Shown here in pieces: positions 1-11,538 of a DNA stretch of 64,000 nucleotides. The stretch is taken from positions 284,868,380 to 284,932,379 of the forward strand of contig CM046874.1 in the NCBI GenBank assembly GCA_025667525.1. Reading direction: 5' to 3'. The position numbers and the translations under genes are program-made. The notes under the pieces are model-generated. The model was not told the DNA's origin. It did not search any database and saw nothing but the letters and a program-made list of their open reading frames with translations. The first letter of the stretch is position 1. Each line of letters starts with the position of its first letter. Source of the stretch: Glebionis coronaria (taxonomy: Eukaryota; Streptophyta; Magnoliopsida; Asterales; Asteraceae).

Positions 1-1325
1 ATAACGATAAGGTGGTTTCAGATTAATGATCATAGCAAGTACAACGAGTGGTAAAAATCAAGAATCAATAAGATCAAATCAGGTGAACAAGCAATATATT
101 CGCTAACGGAATTTAACTACATTATAAATGAAGATACTTCAAAGACATGACAAGAGTTTTGAGATAACAACAACAATCTATAGAATCATGTAGTGTACAT
201 CGAACATCATCACAAACGCCGAAAATGAGATAACAGTCGTAATTCCATTGTTTCGAGTTACACACACATTCCACCAAATTTAGGTTCCAATAATCAAAAG
301 AATAAAAGTTATGGAGTCCATGAAGAGGACAACAATACACCGGGTGATATACCCTTATTAACATGTACTAGTAAAGTAGCGGTCTATATAAAAATAATGG
401 TCCTATACCACGGACAATATTAAAAAACGAACAATTACAGGACTACCCAAGTTCAGATATATACTTGCGAAAATCGAAGAAGTGATGTCGTACGATCGAA
501 CCATTGTGTCTCAAAACATTAGATATACATCTTAAGAAAATAATACAAGTACTCGTGTGTTGGATAATCCACTTGTGTATTCTGATTAATGTTAACTTGT
601 ATATTGTAAAAGCGAACATTTGTATATTTTTAAATTATGTCACACCAATTAAGACTTCATATATGTCATTTTTCAACTTACAAAGTTTTTATTTCTGGAA
701 AGTTACAATCTCAAGAAAATTAATAACATTATTAGGTTCAATGACTTGGTTATTAATGTATGAATTTTTCAATTCTTTTTATTCTTTATTTTTCGTTCCT
801 CGATTCGACTCGAATTGATTTCCAATTTTAACGTAAGATTAATTGTTCTTGGTTAATAAAACTTTGTTTGGTATTTAAAACTAAAAAACTATTTAATCTA
901 ATTAAAAAGAGAATATTTAATTAAAAATACTTTTTCACTATTAAAAATCTTAATTAAAACTAATTTAACTAATTTAAAACTATTTAAGAATTATAAACTA
1001 ATTTAGACTATTTAAAATAAAACTATTTAAACAAATTTTAAAAACTATTTTAAATTTAAACAAATCTTAAAACTAATTTTATATAAAACTAAATAAATTA
1101 AAAACTAATTTATTTAAAAACTAATTTTATAAACAATTTAAATTTATAAAAGTAATAAAATATTTTTATTTTTTTATATTTGTTTTTTCCTATATTTAAA
1201 ACTTTTTAAAAGTAAATAAACTCTTACTTAAAAACTATTTAACTGAAATCTAGTAAAATAAAAAAATTGACACCTAATAAATAACCCTATATTAATAAGG
1301 AAAGCTGAGATAAAACACAAATAAG
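1..1325. other. AT-rich spacer without a recognised gene
   Basis: No open frame here has recognisable protein sequence, splice structure or codon bias. The second half is especially A/T rich. Short open frames occur on both strands but look like chance openings in AT-rich DNA. I see no convincing LTR ends, inverted repeats or tRNA primer site. Confidence 0.6.
840..1260. repeat. AT-rich low-complexity tract
   Basis: About 420 bp consist almost entirely of variants of AAACTAATTTA and AAACTATTTA words separated by A or T runs. The words recur at irregular spacing, so this is degenerate simple sequence and not a clean tandem array. Confidence 0.65.
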
Positions 1326-1419
1326 AGCCTAGAACAGATGGTAAGCACGTTGGGTTGTTGAACGGGTGGTCATGGGTTCGAGTCACTTAGAGGACTTTTT
1401 GAATGATTTTTTTTTATCC
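1326..1419 (+). mobile_element. tRNA-derived SINE-like relic
   Basis: A stretch reading GATGGTAAGCACGTTGG (about 1338-1354) resembles a polymerase III A box. It is followed after about 20 bp by GGGTTCGAGTC (1374-1384), an almost perfect B box (consensus GGTTCGANTCC). The box spacing and a following T-rich run fit a plant tRNA-derived SINE head. No cloverleaf with paired acceptor arms is evident, so it is not called a tRNA gene. No target duplication was recognised. Confidence 0.45.
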
Positions 1420-1444
1420 AACAGACCAAATGAGTCTGTTACCT

Positions 1445-1910
1445 TATATAGCAATAGCAAGAATAACAAGATAAGCAAACAAGAATCAGCAAATAAGCAC
1501 TGATAAGCAAATCAAAACTAGTAAATCTAATACCAATAATAAGTAAATAAGAACAGATCATAAACTAAAACTCAACAAAATCAAATAAGCAAATAAGACC
1601 TAATAAGCAAATCTAAACTGAAAATAAGCAAATAATAACTAAACGATCAGCACACTACTAACTCGGCAAAATCAAACTTATAACGGATAACTAATATCCA
1701 AACATATACTAATCAACAACTTATACTCAATGATAAATTCAAATCAAACTTACTCAGCAAAAATAAATCACAGTAACTTAACAAAAGCAGATTCAAACAA
1801 TCAGTTAAGAATAGCAATATCAGTCAAATCTATCAGATTCAAATCAACCAAACCTAACAGTCTAAACCATTCAAATAAGCATTCAAATAAGCATTTAACT
1901 AATTTATAAC
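1445..1910. repeat. A-rich low-complexity tract with AATAAGCAAAT words
   Basis: The words AATAAGCAAAT, GATAAGCAAA and related forms recur many times with irregular spacing, most densely at 1450-1640, then grade into A-rich sequence with CAAATCAAAC words. No coding potential is seen. Confidence 0.55.
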
Positions 1911-1919
1911 ATAAAAATT

Positions 1920-4725
1920 AAAGTGAATAAAACCTTTTTGAAGAAAACCTTTGCGACGAAGGAAGGCGCTGAACCCCCTTGTAAAACCGAATCTACTATC
2001 TCCTTTCAACCAAAAATCATCATCGAACCAAACAATATCAAACACCACTCGAACCAGTTTTATAAAAACTTCCAGTAGGGAAGTTTTCTATCCACTTTTA
2101 CTTTTAATTAAACAACTTAAACTATTGCTTAGCTTAAATCATATAATAATTATTATCATGACAAAAACAGAATAAATATAAATCGCAGGAAACTTTAACA
2201 GAAAATATAAGACGAGACAAATTTAACCGAAATAAATTTTTTATTAATAACTAAAAATTGATTACAATACTTGAAAAAAATACAATTAATCTAAAAACTA
2301 TTTTTGCATAATAAAATAAAAATAAAAATTGGACTGAATAAAAATTACAATAAATGAGGGTTTTATAGGCAAACCCTAAAACTTGTTGAGGAAGATTTGT
2401 TGAGCATATCTTGAATCTGAACCGTCCAATCCATCTTTTCTCTTTCTCTTTCTCTTTCTTCAATTCATTGATCAAACGGCTGAAAACCAATTACCCATCA
2501 CACGGATTTTCACCTGGATGGTTTGTGTTTCTTGTGCTTCTTCAATGAGGACGTGGCCTAATTTGAATTGAGGAGTGAGGAATGGTGATGTGGTCTAGCC
2601 AATCGGGGGTGAGAATGGGGCCACGTATGATTATTCCTCCATCATGCTTCTCCGAGAAACTTTGGGATTTAATTCCCATACGTGTGAATCACACGTTTCC
2701 CACAAAAGCCCCAATATTTATCTTGGTTAGGGTTTTAGTGAATAGTAATATTTTACAAGTTTTGGGGAGAGGGTGAAAAAGATGAGAGGTGGGTGAGAGA
2801 ACATTGGAAGCATCGAAAAGTTGTGTGGTTAATGTGTGTTTTTCGTTTAACACAAGTGAATAAATATTCATTTTCCTACCGTCCCATTTATTTTGACCTA
2901 ATGGGTTTACAAACCCATATTTCCATCATCTCATTTTAGATTGTTGTAATTTTGGGCTTTTAGCCCAATAACTCCATCTGTCACATGTATTAAGAAATGG
3001 GCCTTGTTTTGGGCTTGATATCCATAAGTTAATAACCATTGTTCCTTAAATGGGATTTTGGGCCCATTAACCAAAAGTAGGACCCACAAAGCCCAAAGGT
3101 CCTTCATTAAGTTAAAATCTACTAAAACGAACTCGATTTTGGTTTTCTTGATCATTTCTTTAAACTCGTGTCGAATTTACCGGTTTTCGTTATCTTCGGT
3201 ACACTTTTGGTTCTTTGACTTTGACTTTATCTCTTTCTTGGTCTTTTCTTCAACAATTGACCGTGAAATCCCGTGTTTTCTTTCCTTTTGATCTTTTGTA
3301 CCTATTTCACACAAAAACATAAAACCACGTGTAATTCCGACTTTTACGATATTAAACACATGATTAGTTCTTCTTTTTCATTGATTTTAGTGGTAAAAGG
3401 ATAAGTGTTTACACACTTATTAGTTATCATAGTTGATAAATCATTAGGATTGAAAATCTCGATATTTGTGTCAAAATCTCATTAATGTTCATATCTTAAG
3501 TACCACAAACGTACATAGTAAGAATTTTCAAAGTTACTTATTATTATTCTTATGACTTATCTTACATATATACAAATATCCAACGTGACTCGAATTTGTC
3601 CAATTGACTCTCAAAAATCAACCTTTGACTCTTTATTGTACATAGGTTTCCACAAAACTAATTTGTTATATCATATTCACGCGACTCGACTCAGACGCTA
3701 AAGAGGTTTCACATAGTATTATCTCGGATAACTTATTAGTTTTAATTGAGACTTGAATCTCAATAAAGATAATCAAAATGCTTATTTCAATAATTATGAA
3801 ATGTAGAAAATTCGACTTTTAATATTTAGCCGATCATTCAACGACCTTAAAGTTAACACATCACGCGGTAGAGTAAAACGATGTTCTATCAACTTTTAAT
3901 AAATATATTTCAAGTGTTAGAATTTTTCACTTAAAGTGTATACTTCGATTTTTGTTCCAGTTTATACCAAAGCATTCGTAAAGAAAATTTGACCTTACGT
4001 TTAAAATAAAGCAGTTTTCACAAGTCTCGGGCTCCAAAATACATGACCAATTCTTCTACTCATGTTCTATATTACAAAATACGTCAAAAGTTTACTATAT
4101 TAACCCAAAAATTAATTCGTACCAAACCCAAAGCTACATATACTCGATATTTGTATCGTTAATTTTATCAATAACTCTTTTCAAATTAAATTAAGAAAAT
4201 TCTTGACTGTTCCATCACAAGCTTTTAGTACCAAAGTATTAATGTATGAAAACAAAGATTTTATGAGTAATAAAAATTACTTATTATAATTTACCAACCG
4301 AGGTTGAAGGAAAATAATTTCACTTTCTCCCTTTATTCTTTATACGTATTTTACTTGTTGCAAGACACATCATACGTCATTTTTAGCCAAAATTTTCATT
4401 TACCCTCCATTTAATATATAAGACCTTTTATGTTTAATTCATTCAATTGACAAAATTCAGTGTTTATCTAATTAGCGCAAATGTCAGGCCTCGTCATATA
4501 TAATATCGAATTCAAAATAATGAAACAAAAAAACAAATTAAATAAACGGAACGAGAATACGTATGTCAATGCTATAAGTGTTGATATTGGCTTCAGATGG
4601 GTCTCGAGACTGTAGATGATGAGATAGAATTTATACATGATCTCATCGTTCTTTTCGGGCTTTAAATGCATAAAAATGTCATAAAATACCATATATATGC
4701 TTTTGTTTGTTTACTTGTGTATTTT
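1920..4725. other. Unassigned AT-rich DNA with weak promoter-like motifs
   Basis: I recognise no gene. A CT-rich microsatellite of CTTTCT type lies at about 2434-2461. On the minus strand a CTATAAAA box is readable at 2361-2368. Between 2880 and 3100 there are several TGGGCC/GGGCTT words, which resemble plant site II promoter elements but are also common in retroelement LTRs. Open frames here give low-complexity translations and are treated as chance. The stretch 3361-4725 shows nothing identifiable. Confidence 0.45.
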
Positions 4726-4729
4726 AGGT

Positions 4730-5790
4730 ATGGATATCGTGAAAAAGACAAAAGATCATAAGAAACAAGGAAAAACGAACACGAGAAATGAAGCCGCACA
4801 ATGAACCAGGCCCTAGTTTGTGATTTTCCAAGTTAAACCCTTGAAGACTTGAAGATATACAAGAAGGATCCCTCATTTATGAAGAAATGACACTTAATTC
4901 CCTTATATATTAATAATTACAAGTTTGGTACCTTAAATTTGTCAAAATCACAAAAAGGTCCTTCAAACTTTGAAGAATTGGCAAGTTTAGTCCCTCAACA
5001 AATCTAAATTGCCAACAATGGTCCCTCATGAAGTTAAACATCCTATGAAGACCTTCAAAGTTCAAAATTGTCCAAGATCAGCCCTTGAAATATCCAAAAT
5101 GGCAAAATTTACCCTTGAAAATAGTTTGGAAAACTATTTGTGGCCAAAATGTGAAACATGAAACTTTGGAAACAAAGGGGAGTCGTTTTTAAGCTAAATA
5201 AACTTTGTTTAAACACTTCACCAAAACACAAGGACCAATCCTGCCCATTTCAAAGTTTAAATTCCTAATAACGCGGGTAACATTTACTATTGAGATCAAA
5301 CGAGTTATTATTCACTTTTTACCCAGGTACAAAAAGGCACAAAACATAGGGGAAACTGAAATTGGTAAGTCCCACGTGTGATTCACCTCACCTCAATCAC
5401 ATCCCACACTTAAAACCTTAAAACCCACTACTAGTGAGACCCCACAAGGACCACTTACAAGTCGACACATGGCAAGGATTTATGACTTGGCAAAATCAAC
5501 GAACCAGAGCTATTCCTTGGTCACCAAGAACTAAATGGTCTTCCCTGATTCCTCCAAACGAGATGGCAACAAGCCTAGAAGCTTCTTCAAGGCTAGTTTA
5601 GGAAATTTAGGTCGTTAGGGTTTATGAACAGTATTTGTAAGCATTTGCCTATAAAAGGAGACCCAAATTGTGGCAATCCCTTTGTTCCAGGCTTGCTATT
5701 TCCTTTTTGTAATCCCTTTTTATTCAAATAAAAGTTGTTGTTTTTTATAAAATATAATTCCTTTTTAATTGTTAAAAGTTGGTATTAAGC
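4730..5790 (+). other. LTR-like stretch, possibly an old solo LTR
   Basis: This stretch ends with a TATA box, a downstream AATAAA-like signal and, at about 5775, TTGGTATTAAGCA, which weakly resembles the start of a tRNA-Met primer-binding site. This combination is typical of the 3' half of a plant LTR followed by internal sequence. I could not find a partner copy or a target duplication, so the call is tentative. Confidence 0.25.
5650..5657 (+). promoter_or_regulatory. TATA box of a possible old LTR promoter
   Basis: TATAAAAG lies in a GC-richer context (GCCTATAAAAGGAG). About 80 bp downstream, TTCAAATAAAAG could be a polyadenylation signal. The spacing resembles the U3/R part of a plant LTR. 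Confidence 0.35.
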
Positions 5791-7759
5791 ATAGCAAGTC
5801 TGAGTTCCATCTCTAATCTGTTCTGAATTCGTGTTTGAAATGTTTTCAAAATAGATTTTGAAGTGTTTTTGGAAGTTTGAAAAATTATTGCATATTTCTG
5901 TTTGTGTTGTTCTTGTTATTTTGCAGGTACAAAAGTGGAAGCTAGTGGCTTTTTAAGCTGCCACTTAAGCTCAAAACCCCCCAAGGTGTGGATGTACATC
6001 TTGGAGGTTTGATCTCTCAATCCCTTTTACTACTTTATGATTATTCTGTGATAATATGTGATTTGGTTGAGTTTTGTGTTTGGTGGTATAAATCTGTTTA
6101 ATCCTGCTTGTTATTTGTTGTTCATGTGTTTTATGGTCTATTGATATTGATTGTTCATTGGTTAATAGAGTTTAAGACTAATCTGTTTGAAAAAGGTTGA
6201 AAATCAGGCATAAGGGGTGTTTGGGTTAGGGTGTGTCAAAGGTTGGGTGACACAGCCTTGGGCATAAAATAGCTTAGACTAATCTCTTGGGTTGATTTAA
6301 AACGTTTTCAAACCTTCGTTCTCAGTTTTGTGGTATAAAAATAGATCTCAAGTGGTAAAAGTTGTCAAAATATTCAGCAGCATAAAACTGGTTGGTTTTA
6401 GAACTTCATGGACTTGAATCTTTACACCTGTTAGATCTAGGGTTTATTTAAGATTGCTAAGTGATAGATTGTGATTTGGTGGGCATTTGAGTGAATTTGG
6501 GTGGATTGAATTTCACTTATTGGTCAAATAGATCAACAAAACTTTGCCAGACCTGCATATCATATCAGTGACTGATTTTGCCTGTTTTTGTGTGATTTCT
6601 GTGAATTACTTGGTGTTTTTATTGCTTATATTGACTCCCAATAAGCCAACGCTTATTGGGGTTCTTTTTGTTCCATTAAAAACCAACAAGTAAGGCTTGA
6701 AATCAAGCTCGAAACAAATCTACATACTCAGCAGTGGGAACTCCTTTCCCACTGCTAGTGTTTTTATTTGTTCAGCTTATCAATAAGCTATCCCAGCTTA
6801 TTTAAACGTGCAACAACTTCAAATTGGTAATAGTTGTTCATCATATGACCCATTTGTTTATACTGGAGCATTTGAGGGGTTGACTTTGAGCTTTGACTAG
6901 AAAACCAACTACTTTGACTTTTACATAAGTGCTTAATTGCTTATTCAGCTTATTTGGCTTGGCTTATTGAATTTTTCTTTGTTGATTTGTCTTAATTAAG
7001 TCATTTAGAGTCTTTTGCAACTTATTTCAAGGTCTGAGGTGGTCTAGAACTCCATGTCGACTATTTTGTCTTTTAGTTAAAACTTACTTTGCTTATTTCT
7101 GACTTATTGGTTGAGCTTATTTGAAATTTCTTTTTCACAGATCTCTTAGGCATCTTAAAAGAAGGTTGTGTGTCAAATCTGACCTTATGGCATTGGCTTA
7201 TAGCTTAATGGGCCAAAAAGCCCATTAAGAATAAGCTGTTGTTCTAATAAGCTGTTATAAGCTCACTTTTAGCTTTTGGGCCTTCAGACTTTTGTGTTTA
7301 GAATTGAATTTTAAGCTAGACTAGTGATTTCCAGCTTATTTGGTTAAGTTTCATTTTATTGGGCCCAAAAGCCCATTTCACTTGGCTGTTTTTGGTTTTA
7401 GCCCATTTGGGGGCCCATTAGGGGTATTTTGGTAATTTCACTTTTATTTTCTGATTATTTAGGTTAAAATATACTAGTTTTCAAGTTTTTAGAATTTTTT
7501 TTTATTTTTTGGATTGTTAATAATATTTTATTATTATTTTATTATTAAATTTCATTTTTCACATTTTTGCAACTTTTATATTTTTTAGGTCAAATACATT
7601 AAAATAGGATTTTTAAAACTCTTAGATTAATTTTAGCATCATTTTCTTAATTTCTAGAATTATTTTCATATTTTAATAGTTTTTAATCATTTAAAAATAG
7701 GTTTTCTTAGTTTAAAAATTCATAAAAATAGTTTTTAGTCTTTTTAAGTCATTTTAGAG
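5791..7759. other. Non-coding DNA flanking the MULE insertion
   Basis: No coding frame is recognisable. GCTTATT and AGCTTATT words recur, and several GGGCCCATT/AAGCCCATT words lie at 7200-7430. Because the MULE target duplication ties 7768 to 47669, this sequence was continuous with 47678 onward before the MULE arrived. Part of it may therefore be the left part of the 5' LTR of gypsy element F. The left LTR border was not found. Confidence 0.4.
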
Positions 7760-7768
7760 TTTTACAAA
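7760..7768 (+). repeat. MULE target-site duplication, left copy
   Basis: TTTTACAAA directly precedes the left terminal inverted repeat and is identical to the nine bases after the right one at 47669-47677. Nine bp is the usual duplication length for Mutator-type elements. Confidence 0.93.
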
Positions 7769-7901
7769 GGGAAAATCACCTTAAAATGTATTAAACTAAC
7801 CACTTTTTATGGTTGTGTGTAATCAACTATTTTTTTTCATTGTACTAACATACTTTTGAATTTCGACCTTTGTGTGTGCTGTGTGACCGGCTGTTTCCTT
7901 A
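7769..7901 (+). repeat. MULE left terminal inverted repeat
   Basis: This starts GGGAAAATCACC and matches the reverse complement of 47536-47668 through CCGGCTGTTTCCTTA, after which the two ends diverge. I count three mismatches in 133 bp by eye. Transposase is expected to bind here, and the promoter of the GRF gene lies just inside. Confidence 0.92.
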
Positions 7902-7978
7902 AGTGTGACGTGTAACCCGTTTTTTCCACCTCACCATTATAATTGCCACCTCAGTTTATATTTTAATTTTTTTTACTT

Positions 7979-7986
7979 TATATAAA
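7979..7986 (+). promoter_or_regulatory. TATA box of the GRF zinc-finger gene
   Basis: TATATAAA occurs 95 bp before the ATG at 8081. It is followed by a C/T- and CA-rich leader typical of plant genes, and it lies about 80 bp inside the left inverted repeat, so the MULE end seems to supply the promoter region. Confidence 0.6.
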
Positions 7987-8080
7987 CCCCAACCACCCTT
8001 TTTTCCTTTATCTTCCAACCTTATCTATAATCCCCCACCACTCATAAAACACAAAACCTATCCACCCTCTTTTTAATCTC

Positions 8081-8609
8081 ATGTCTTCATCATCTTCCTC
8101 CTGCCGTCAACAGAAATACTATTCACCTGAAGAGATTGCCAAGAAAACGCATTGTGATTGTAAGCCGCCTCACGCTATTTTTGAACAGATTGCGTGGACC
8201 TACAAGAACCCAGGAAGAAGATTCAAGGCATGCCATGTTAGGGTAAGTTTGTTATTGAATGTTTTAATTACTTAGTATATGGGTTTCTTGATTACAAATT
8301 ATTTTCATGATTGATTTGTAGGAAAAGGACGAAAAATGTGGAGTGTATGGGTTTCTTGATTACGAATTGCCTTCACATTATTACAAACATTTGGTTTATA
8401 GTTTGTATTAAGAAAATCGAAAATTGAAAAATGAGATGAACCAAGTTCATGATTTGGCCTCAAGTGATTCCTATGTTTCTAACCAAGAGATGACCAATAT
8501 GAAGGCTGAGATCCATTTCCTAAAAGCAAGAGTAACATTTTATGATAGGATTGTGTTAGTCTGTTCTATGATCATGATGTCTGTTGTATTATTCAAGGTT
8601 CTATTCTAA
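8081..8609 (+). pseudogene. GRF-type zinc-finger protein with coiled coil and C-terminal membrane segment
   Basis: Exon 1 (8081-8242) and exon 2 (8322 onward) flank a GTAAGT...TTGTAG intron of 79 bp, joined in phase 0. The product has a Ser-rich N-terminus, then the GRF signature: a C-x-C pair, the NPGRRF motif, then two further cysteines and an aromatic YGFLDY segment. GRF zinc fingers bind nucleic acid and are common in plant transposon-linked proteins. A charged coiled-coil stretch rich in Glu, Lys and Asn follows, then a hydrophobic stretch near the C-terminus (VLVCSMIMMSVVLF) that could span a membrane. An in-frame TAA at 8409-8411 separates the zinc finger from the coiled coil, so it reads as broken unless the stop is bypassed. 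The 210 bp after the stop hold no further gene. Confidence 0.75.
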
Positions 8610-8819
8610 GCTTAAGCTTATATGATTTTGTTGTATTTTGGAATTATCCTAAGTTTAATATAAACTGTTATCCAACTCTCGTCAAATCTTATTATAACTG
8701 TTATTTCTAGAAATTGTTTTTAGCAGTTAAACAGTAATCATATAACCAAAAATAACATAATGCTAAAACACATAGACCAACACTGACTTCATTTCATGTT
8801 AATGAACTTACATGTTGCC

Positions 8820-8824
8820 TGGAA
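8820..8824 (+). repeat. Target-site duplication of copia element A, left copy
   Basis: TGGAA precedes the 5' LTR and is repeated immediately after the 3' LTR at 45133-45137. Five bp is usual for LTR retrotransposons. Confidence 0.92.
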
Positions 8825-9150
8825 TGTTGGAAATACGTTTTATGTATTTAGGAAGATTCGGTAACTCCGACAATATACTAAGTAGTAGCTCGTAGTCTAG
8901 ACATCGTTATTTAACAAACAAGCCCAAGCCTAGCCTGCAACATGTGTAGGCCGGCCCAAACATGTAAGCCCAAGCCCATTACAAGGCTTGGGTATATAAA
9001 CCCTCTCCTTAGATGGAGAGGGTGTGTGGTTCTTCATTTTACACATAGTTGAAAAGTGTTTTTTTTCACTTCTCTCTAAGTGTGTGTGTTCTCACCATCT
9101 CTCTATCTCTTTCTCTCTCTAAAACATAAGCAAGATTTACATATCCTACA
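8825..9150 (+). repeat. 5' LTR of element A
   Basis: This 326-bp LTR begins TG and ends CA. It contains a TATA box TATATAAA at 8993-9000 after a CCAAGCCCATT-rich U3, and CT-rich sequence in R/U5. It differs from the 3' LTR at about seven bases plus two small length changes by eye. Confidence 0.93.
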
Positions 9151-9152
9151 AA

Positions 9153-9167
9153 TGGTATCAAGAGCCA
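9153..9167 (+). other. Primer-binding site of element A (tRNA-Met type)
   Basis: TGGTATCAAGAGCCA lies three bases after the LTR. It matches the complement of the initiator tRNA-Met 3' end (TGGTATCAGAGC) with one extra A. Minus-strand DNA synthesis is primed here. Confidence 0.85.
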
Positions 9168-9484
9168 TGGGATGATTGTATTGTTCTTGTGTTTGTGTTC
9201 TTGATTCATACGCCCATTTTCATCCTTTTTACACACGTCCAAAAAAAATTTTTTGTGTTCTTTATGGGTTTTTCTTGATACAAATCTTCTACATAGTTGT
9301 GGTAGGGATTTGGTATAGTTACTTTGGCTAAAAACACAAAAAAATTGGGTGTTTTGATCTTTTTTGGCTTAAAATCACGAATTGGTTGAGTTTTGTCCGA
9401 GAAAAGTGGAATTTATTCCGATCAGGTCATCGGAAAAGGGTTTATAGGACATTCCGATCAGTGTAATCGGAATAGGGTTTAGGC

Positions 9485-9708
9485 ATTCTGATTTTGGTAC
9501 ATTCCGATTAGGTATTCCGATTTTGGTACATTCCGATTAGGTATTCCGATTTTGGTACATTCCGATTAGGTATTCCGATTTTGGTACATTCCGATTAGAT
9601 ATTCCGATTTTGGTACAATCCGATTTGGTATTCCGATTTTGGTACATTCCGATTGGGTATTCCGATAGGCTTATTCCGATAACTTTCCGATTAGATATTC
9701 CGATCGTG
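9485..9708 (+). repeat. 29-bp minisatellite in the leader of element A
   Basis: A 29-bp unit built from ATTCCGATTTTGGTAC and ATTCCGATTAGGT is repeated about six times, with degenerate copies on both sides (from about 9418). The 8-mer ATTCCGAT occurs roughly twice per unit. It lies in the untranslated leader between the primer site and gag. Confidence 0.9.
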
Positions 9709-9852
9709 TGTAATTTTGACTTGGAATTTTTGGTTTATCGAGAACATATTTTAGGGGATTTTAACACTGTTTCTCGACTTCAACTCACAACAACAAACAC
9801 ATTTACTTTCTTTCATTGATCGATCAACGTTTGTAAATCTTAACTTATTGAA

Positions 9853-10793
9853 ATGGAGTACACATCTCTTACGGATAAGTCCATCCTCTCGGGTACGGAT
9901 AATCGTCCACCAATGTTGGTGAAGACTATGTATCAGGAATGGACTTCCCGAATGGAACTTTATATGTTGAACAAGGAGAATGGACATCTCATTTGGGCAT
10001 CGGTGCTCAATGGACCATTAGATTATGGTACAGTGACGGAAGGTACAACTACTCGTCCTCGCACAACGGGTGAATTGACTGGAGATATGAAGATTCAAGA
10101 CAAATGTGATAAGTATGCTACAAACATCATTCTCCAAGCCCTTCCTCTAGATGTCTACAAACTCGTCAGCAAACATAAAGTTGTCAAAGAGTTATGGGAT
10201 AGAATTCGTGTTCTCATGCAAGGCACCTCGTTAACTAAACAAGAACGAGAGTGTAAGCTTTATGATACTTTTGATAAGTTTGCCTACGTGCCAGGGGAGA
10301 CTCTAAATGATTACTATCTGAGATTTACCCTATTGTTGAATGAGCTCAATATCTATGGCATGACAATTCCTACCTTTCAATTGAACACCAAGTATTTGAA
10401 CACTCTTCCTTCAGAATGGAAAAAATATGTGACGGATGTTAAATTGGCTAAGGACTTGCATAACACCAATGTGGATCAACTTCAAGCTTTTCTTCAACAA
10501 CACGAATGCCATGTGATCGAGGCTCGGTTGTCTACACCTCAAGTTCATGATCCACTTTGCTTCTCAACAAAACATGGCTTATACTTATCAACAACCATCA
10601 TACTTGCAGCAACCACCACCACACACCTATCATCAACCATCTTATCAACCACCAATGATGCCACAGCAAGCATTTCAACAAAGTGTTCATCAACAATCTT
10701 TTCCGCAGCAACCACCATATCAGACATCACCATCACAAGCCAACACTTCTCCAATGGGCTATACTCCTCAGCAAGGATATTTTCCAATAGAAG
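9853..10793 (+). pseudogene. gag: gag of element A, 5' part
   Basis: The ATG at 9853 opens a copia-type gag that should form the particle and bind the RNA. Residues about 10-215 resemble the UBN2/gag-polypeptide family: a WTSRMELYM-like segment near the start, then ALPLDVYKLV, a DTFDKF stretch and FLQQHECHV near 215. Around 10545 the reading continues in another frame, with a Q/P-rich segment (QQPSYLQQPPPHTYHQP) typical of the linker before the zinc knuckle, so a frameshift is present. Coding sequence stops at 10793, where element B was inserted, and resumes at 22963. Any open frame past 10793 runs into B's LTR and is artefactual. Confidence 0.85.
10789..10793 (+). repeat. Target-site duplication of copia element B, left copy
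   Basis: AGAAG immediately precedes B's 5' LTR and recurs at 22958-22962 after its 3' LTR. Confidence 0.92.
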
Positions 10794-11537
10794 TGTTGGG
10801 AATCTAAACTTGTTAGATTCCATGATCATTGATTTAAACATAATTAGGCTGTTAGATAGTCCCTTGCCTGTGCCTAGGAGGCAGGCAAGTTTCGCAAGAC
10901 TCACAGAGATCCAAGTCTCTGTGAGCAACCTCAGAGGAGTCCATGTCAGAGACATTGTCAGGGAAGTCGAAGATTACCTGAAGACATACTCATTGGCTGT
11001 GATGGATAACAGCCAAGATGTATCAGGGACTCTAAGGGGTTGAGAGTTAATAGGGGTGGCAATACCCTGATAACTCTCAGCACACTTTGGACATGCCATT
11101 TGTGTGTTCGAGACTATGAAGAATAAGGAAACTGTTTTTGACAACTGTTCTTAAAGCATAATGGAAGACTACCAAGAATAGAAGGACATCATGTGACTGA
11201 TGTGGGAACTTGTAAAAGCTTGTGTAGTCAACATCAAGTACTGTTTAAGTCAAACTCGTAACACTATAAATAGGATGTGTATCCATGCATTAATGTTTAA
11301 CACTTTAAGATATTAAGAACATTAGTGCATATAACTTAGTGAATCAAACAGCTACGACTATATTCATAAGTTAGGGTTTATTGTTGTTCAAAGTGTGCAC
11401 AACACATTGTCATCAAACTGTGTTATCCATAACACTTGTAATTCTTTATTATACAATAATAAGATTACGTTTGAAAAGTAATACATTGTGTTGATTAAGT
11501 TAAGATTAGGGTTTCTTGCATTGATTAGGGACTTTCA
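10794..11537 (+). repeat. 5' LTR of element B
   Basis: This 744-bp LTR has a TATA box TATAAATA at 11265-11272. It carries an internal inverted word pair AGAGATCCAAGTCTCTGTG near 10906-10925. Compared with the 3' LTR I count about eleven substitutions and two one-base indels. Confidence 0.93.
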
Positions 11538-11538
11538 A

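Noticed and set aside
1341..1384. A tRNA gene
   Set aside because: A and B boxes are present but no paired acceptor stem or anticodon arm can be drawn; a SINE relic fits better.
2251..3359. Small host genes on either strand
   Set aside because: Translations are low complexity or basic/hydrophobic noise with no homology, splice structure or codon bias.
9485..9708. CRISPR-like array
   Set aside because: The units are directly tandem without unique spacers and lie in a plant retrotransposon leader.
10545..10955. Minus-strand frame opposite gag of A
   Set aside because: It is a shadow of the Q/P-rich gag linker and continues into LTR sequence.
10794..11043. Continuation of the gag frame of A into the following sequence
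   Set aside because: After 10793 the frame translates B's 5' LTR; the true continuation is at 22963.
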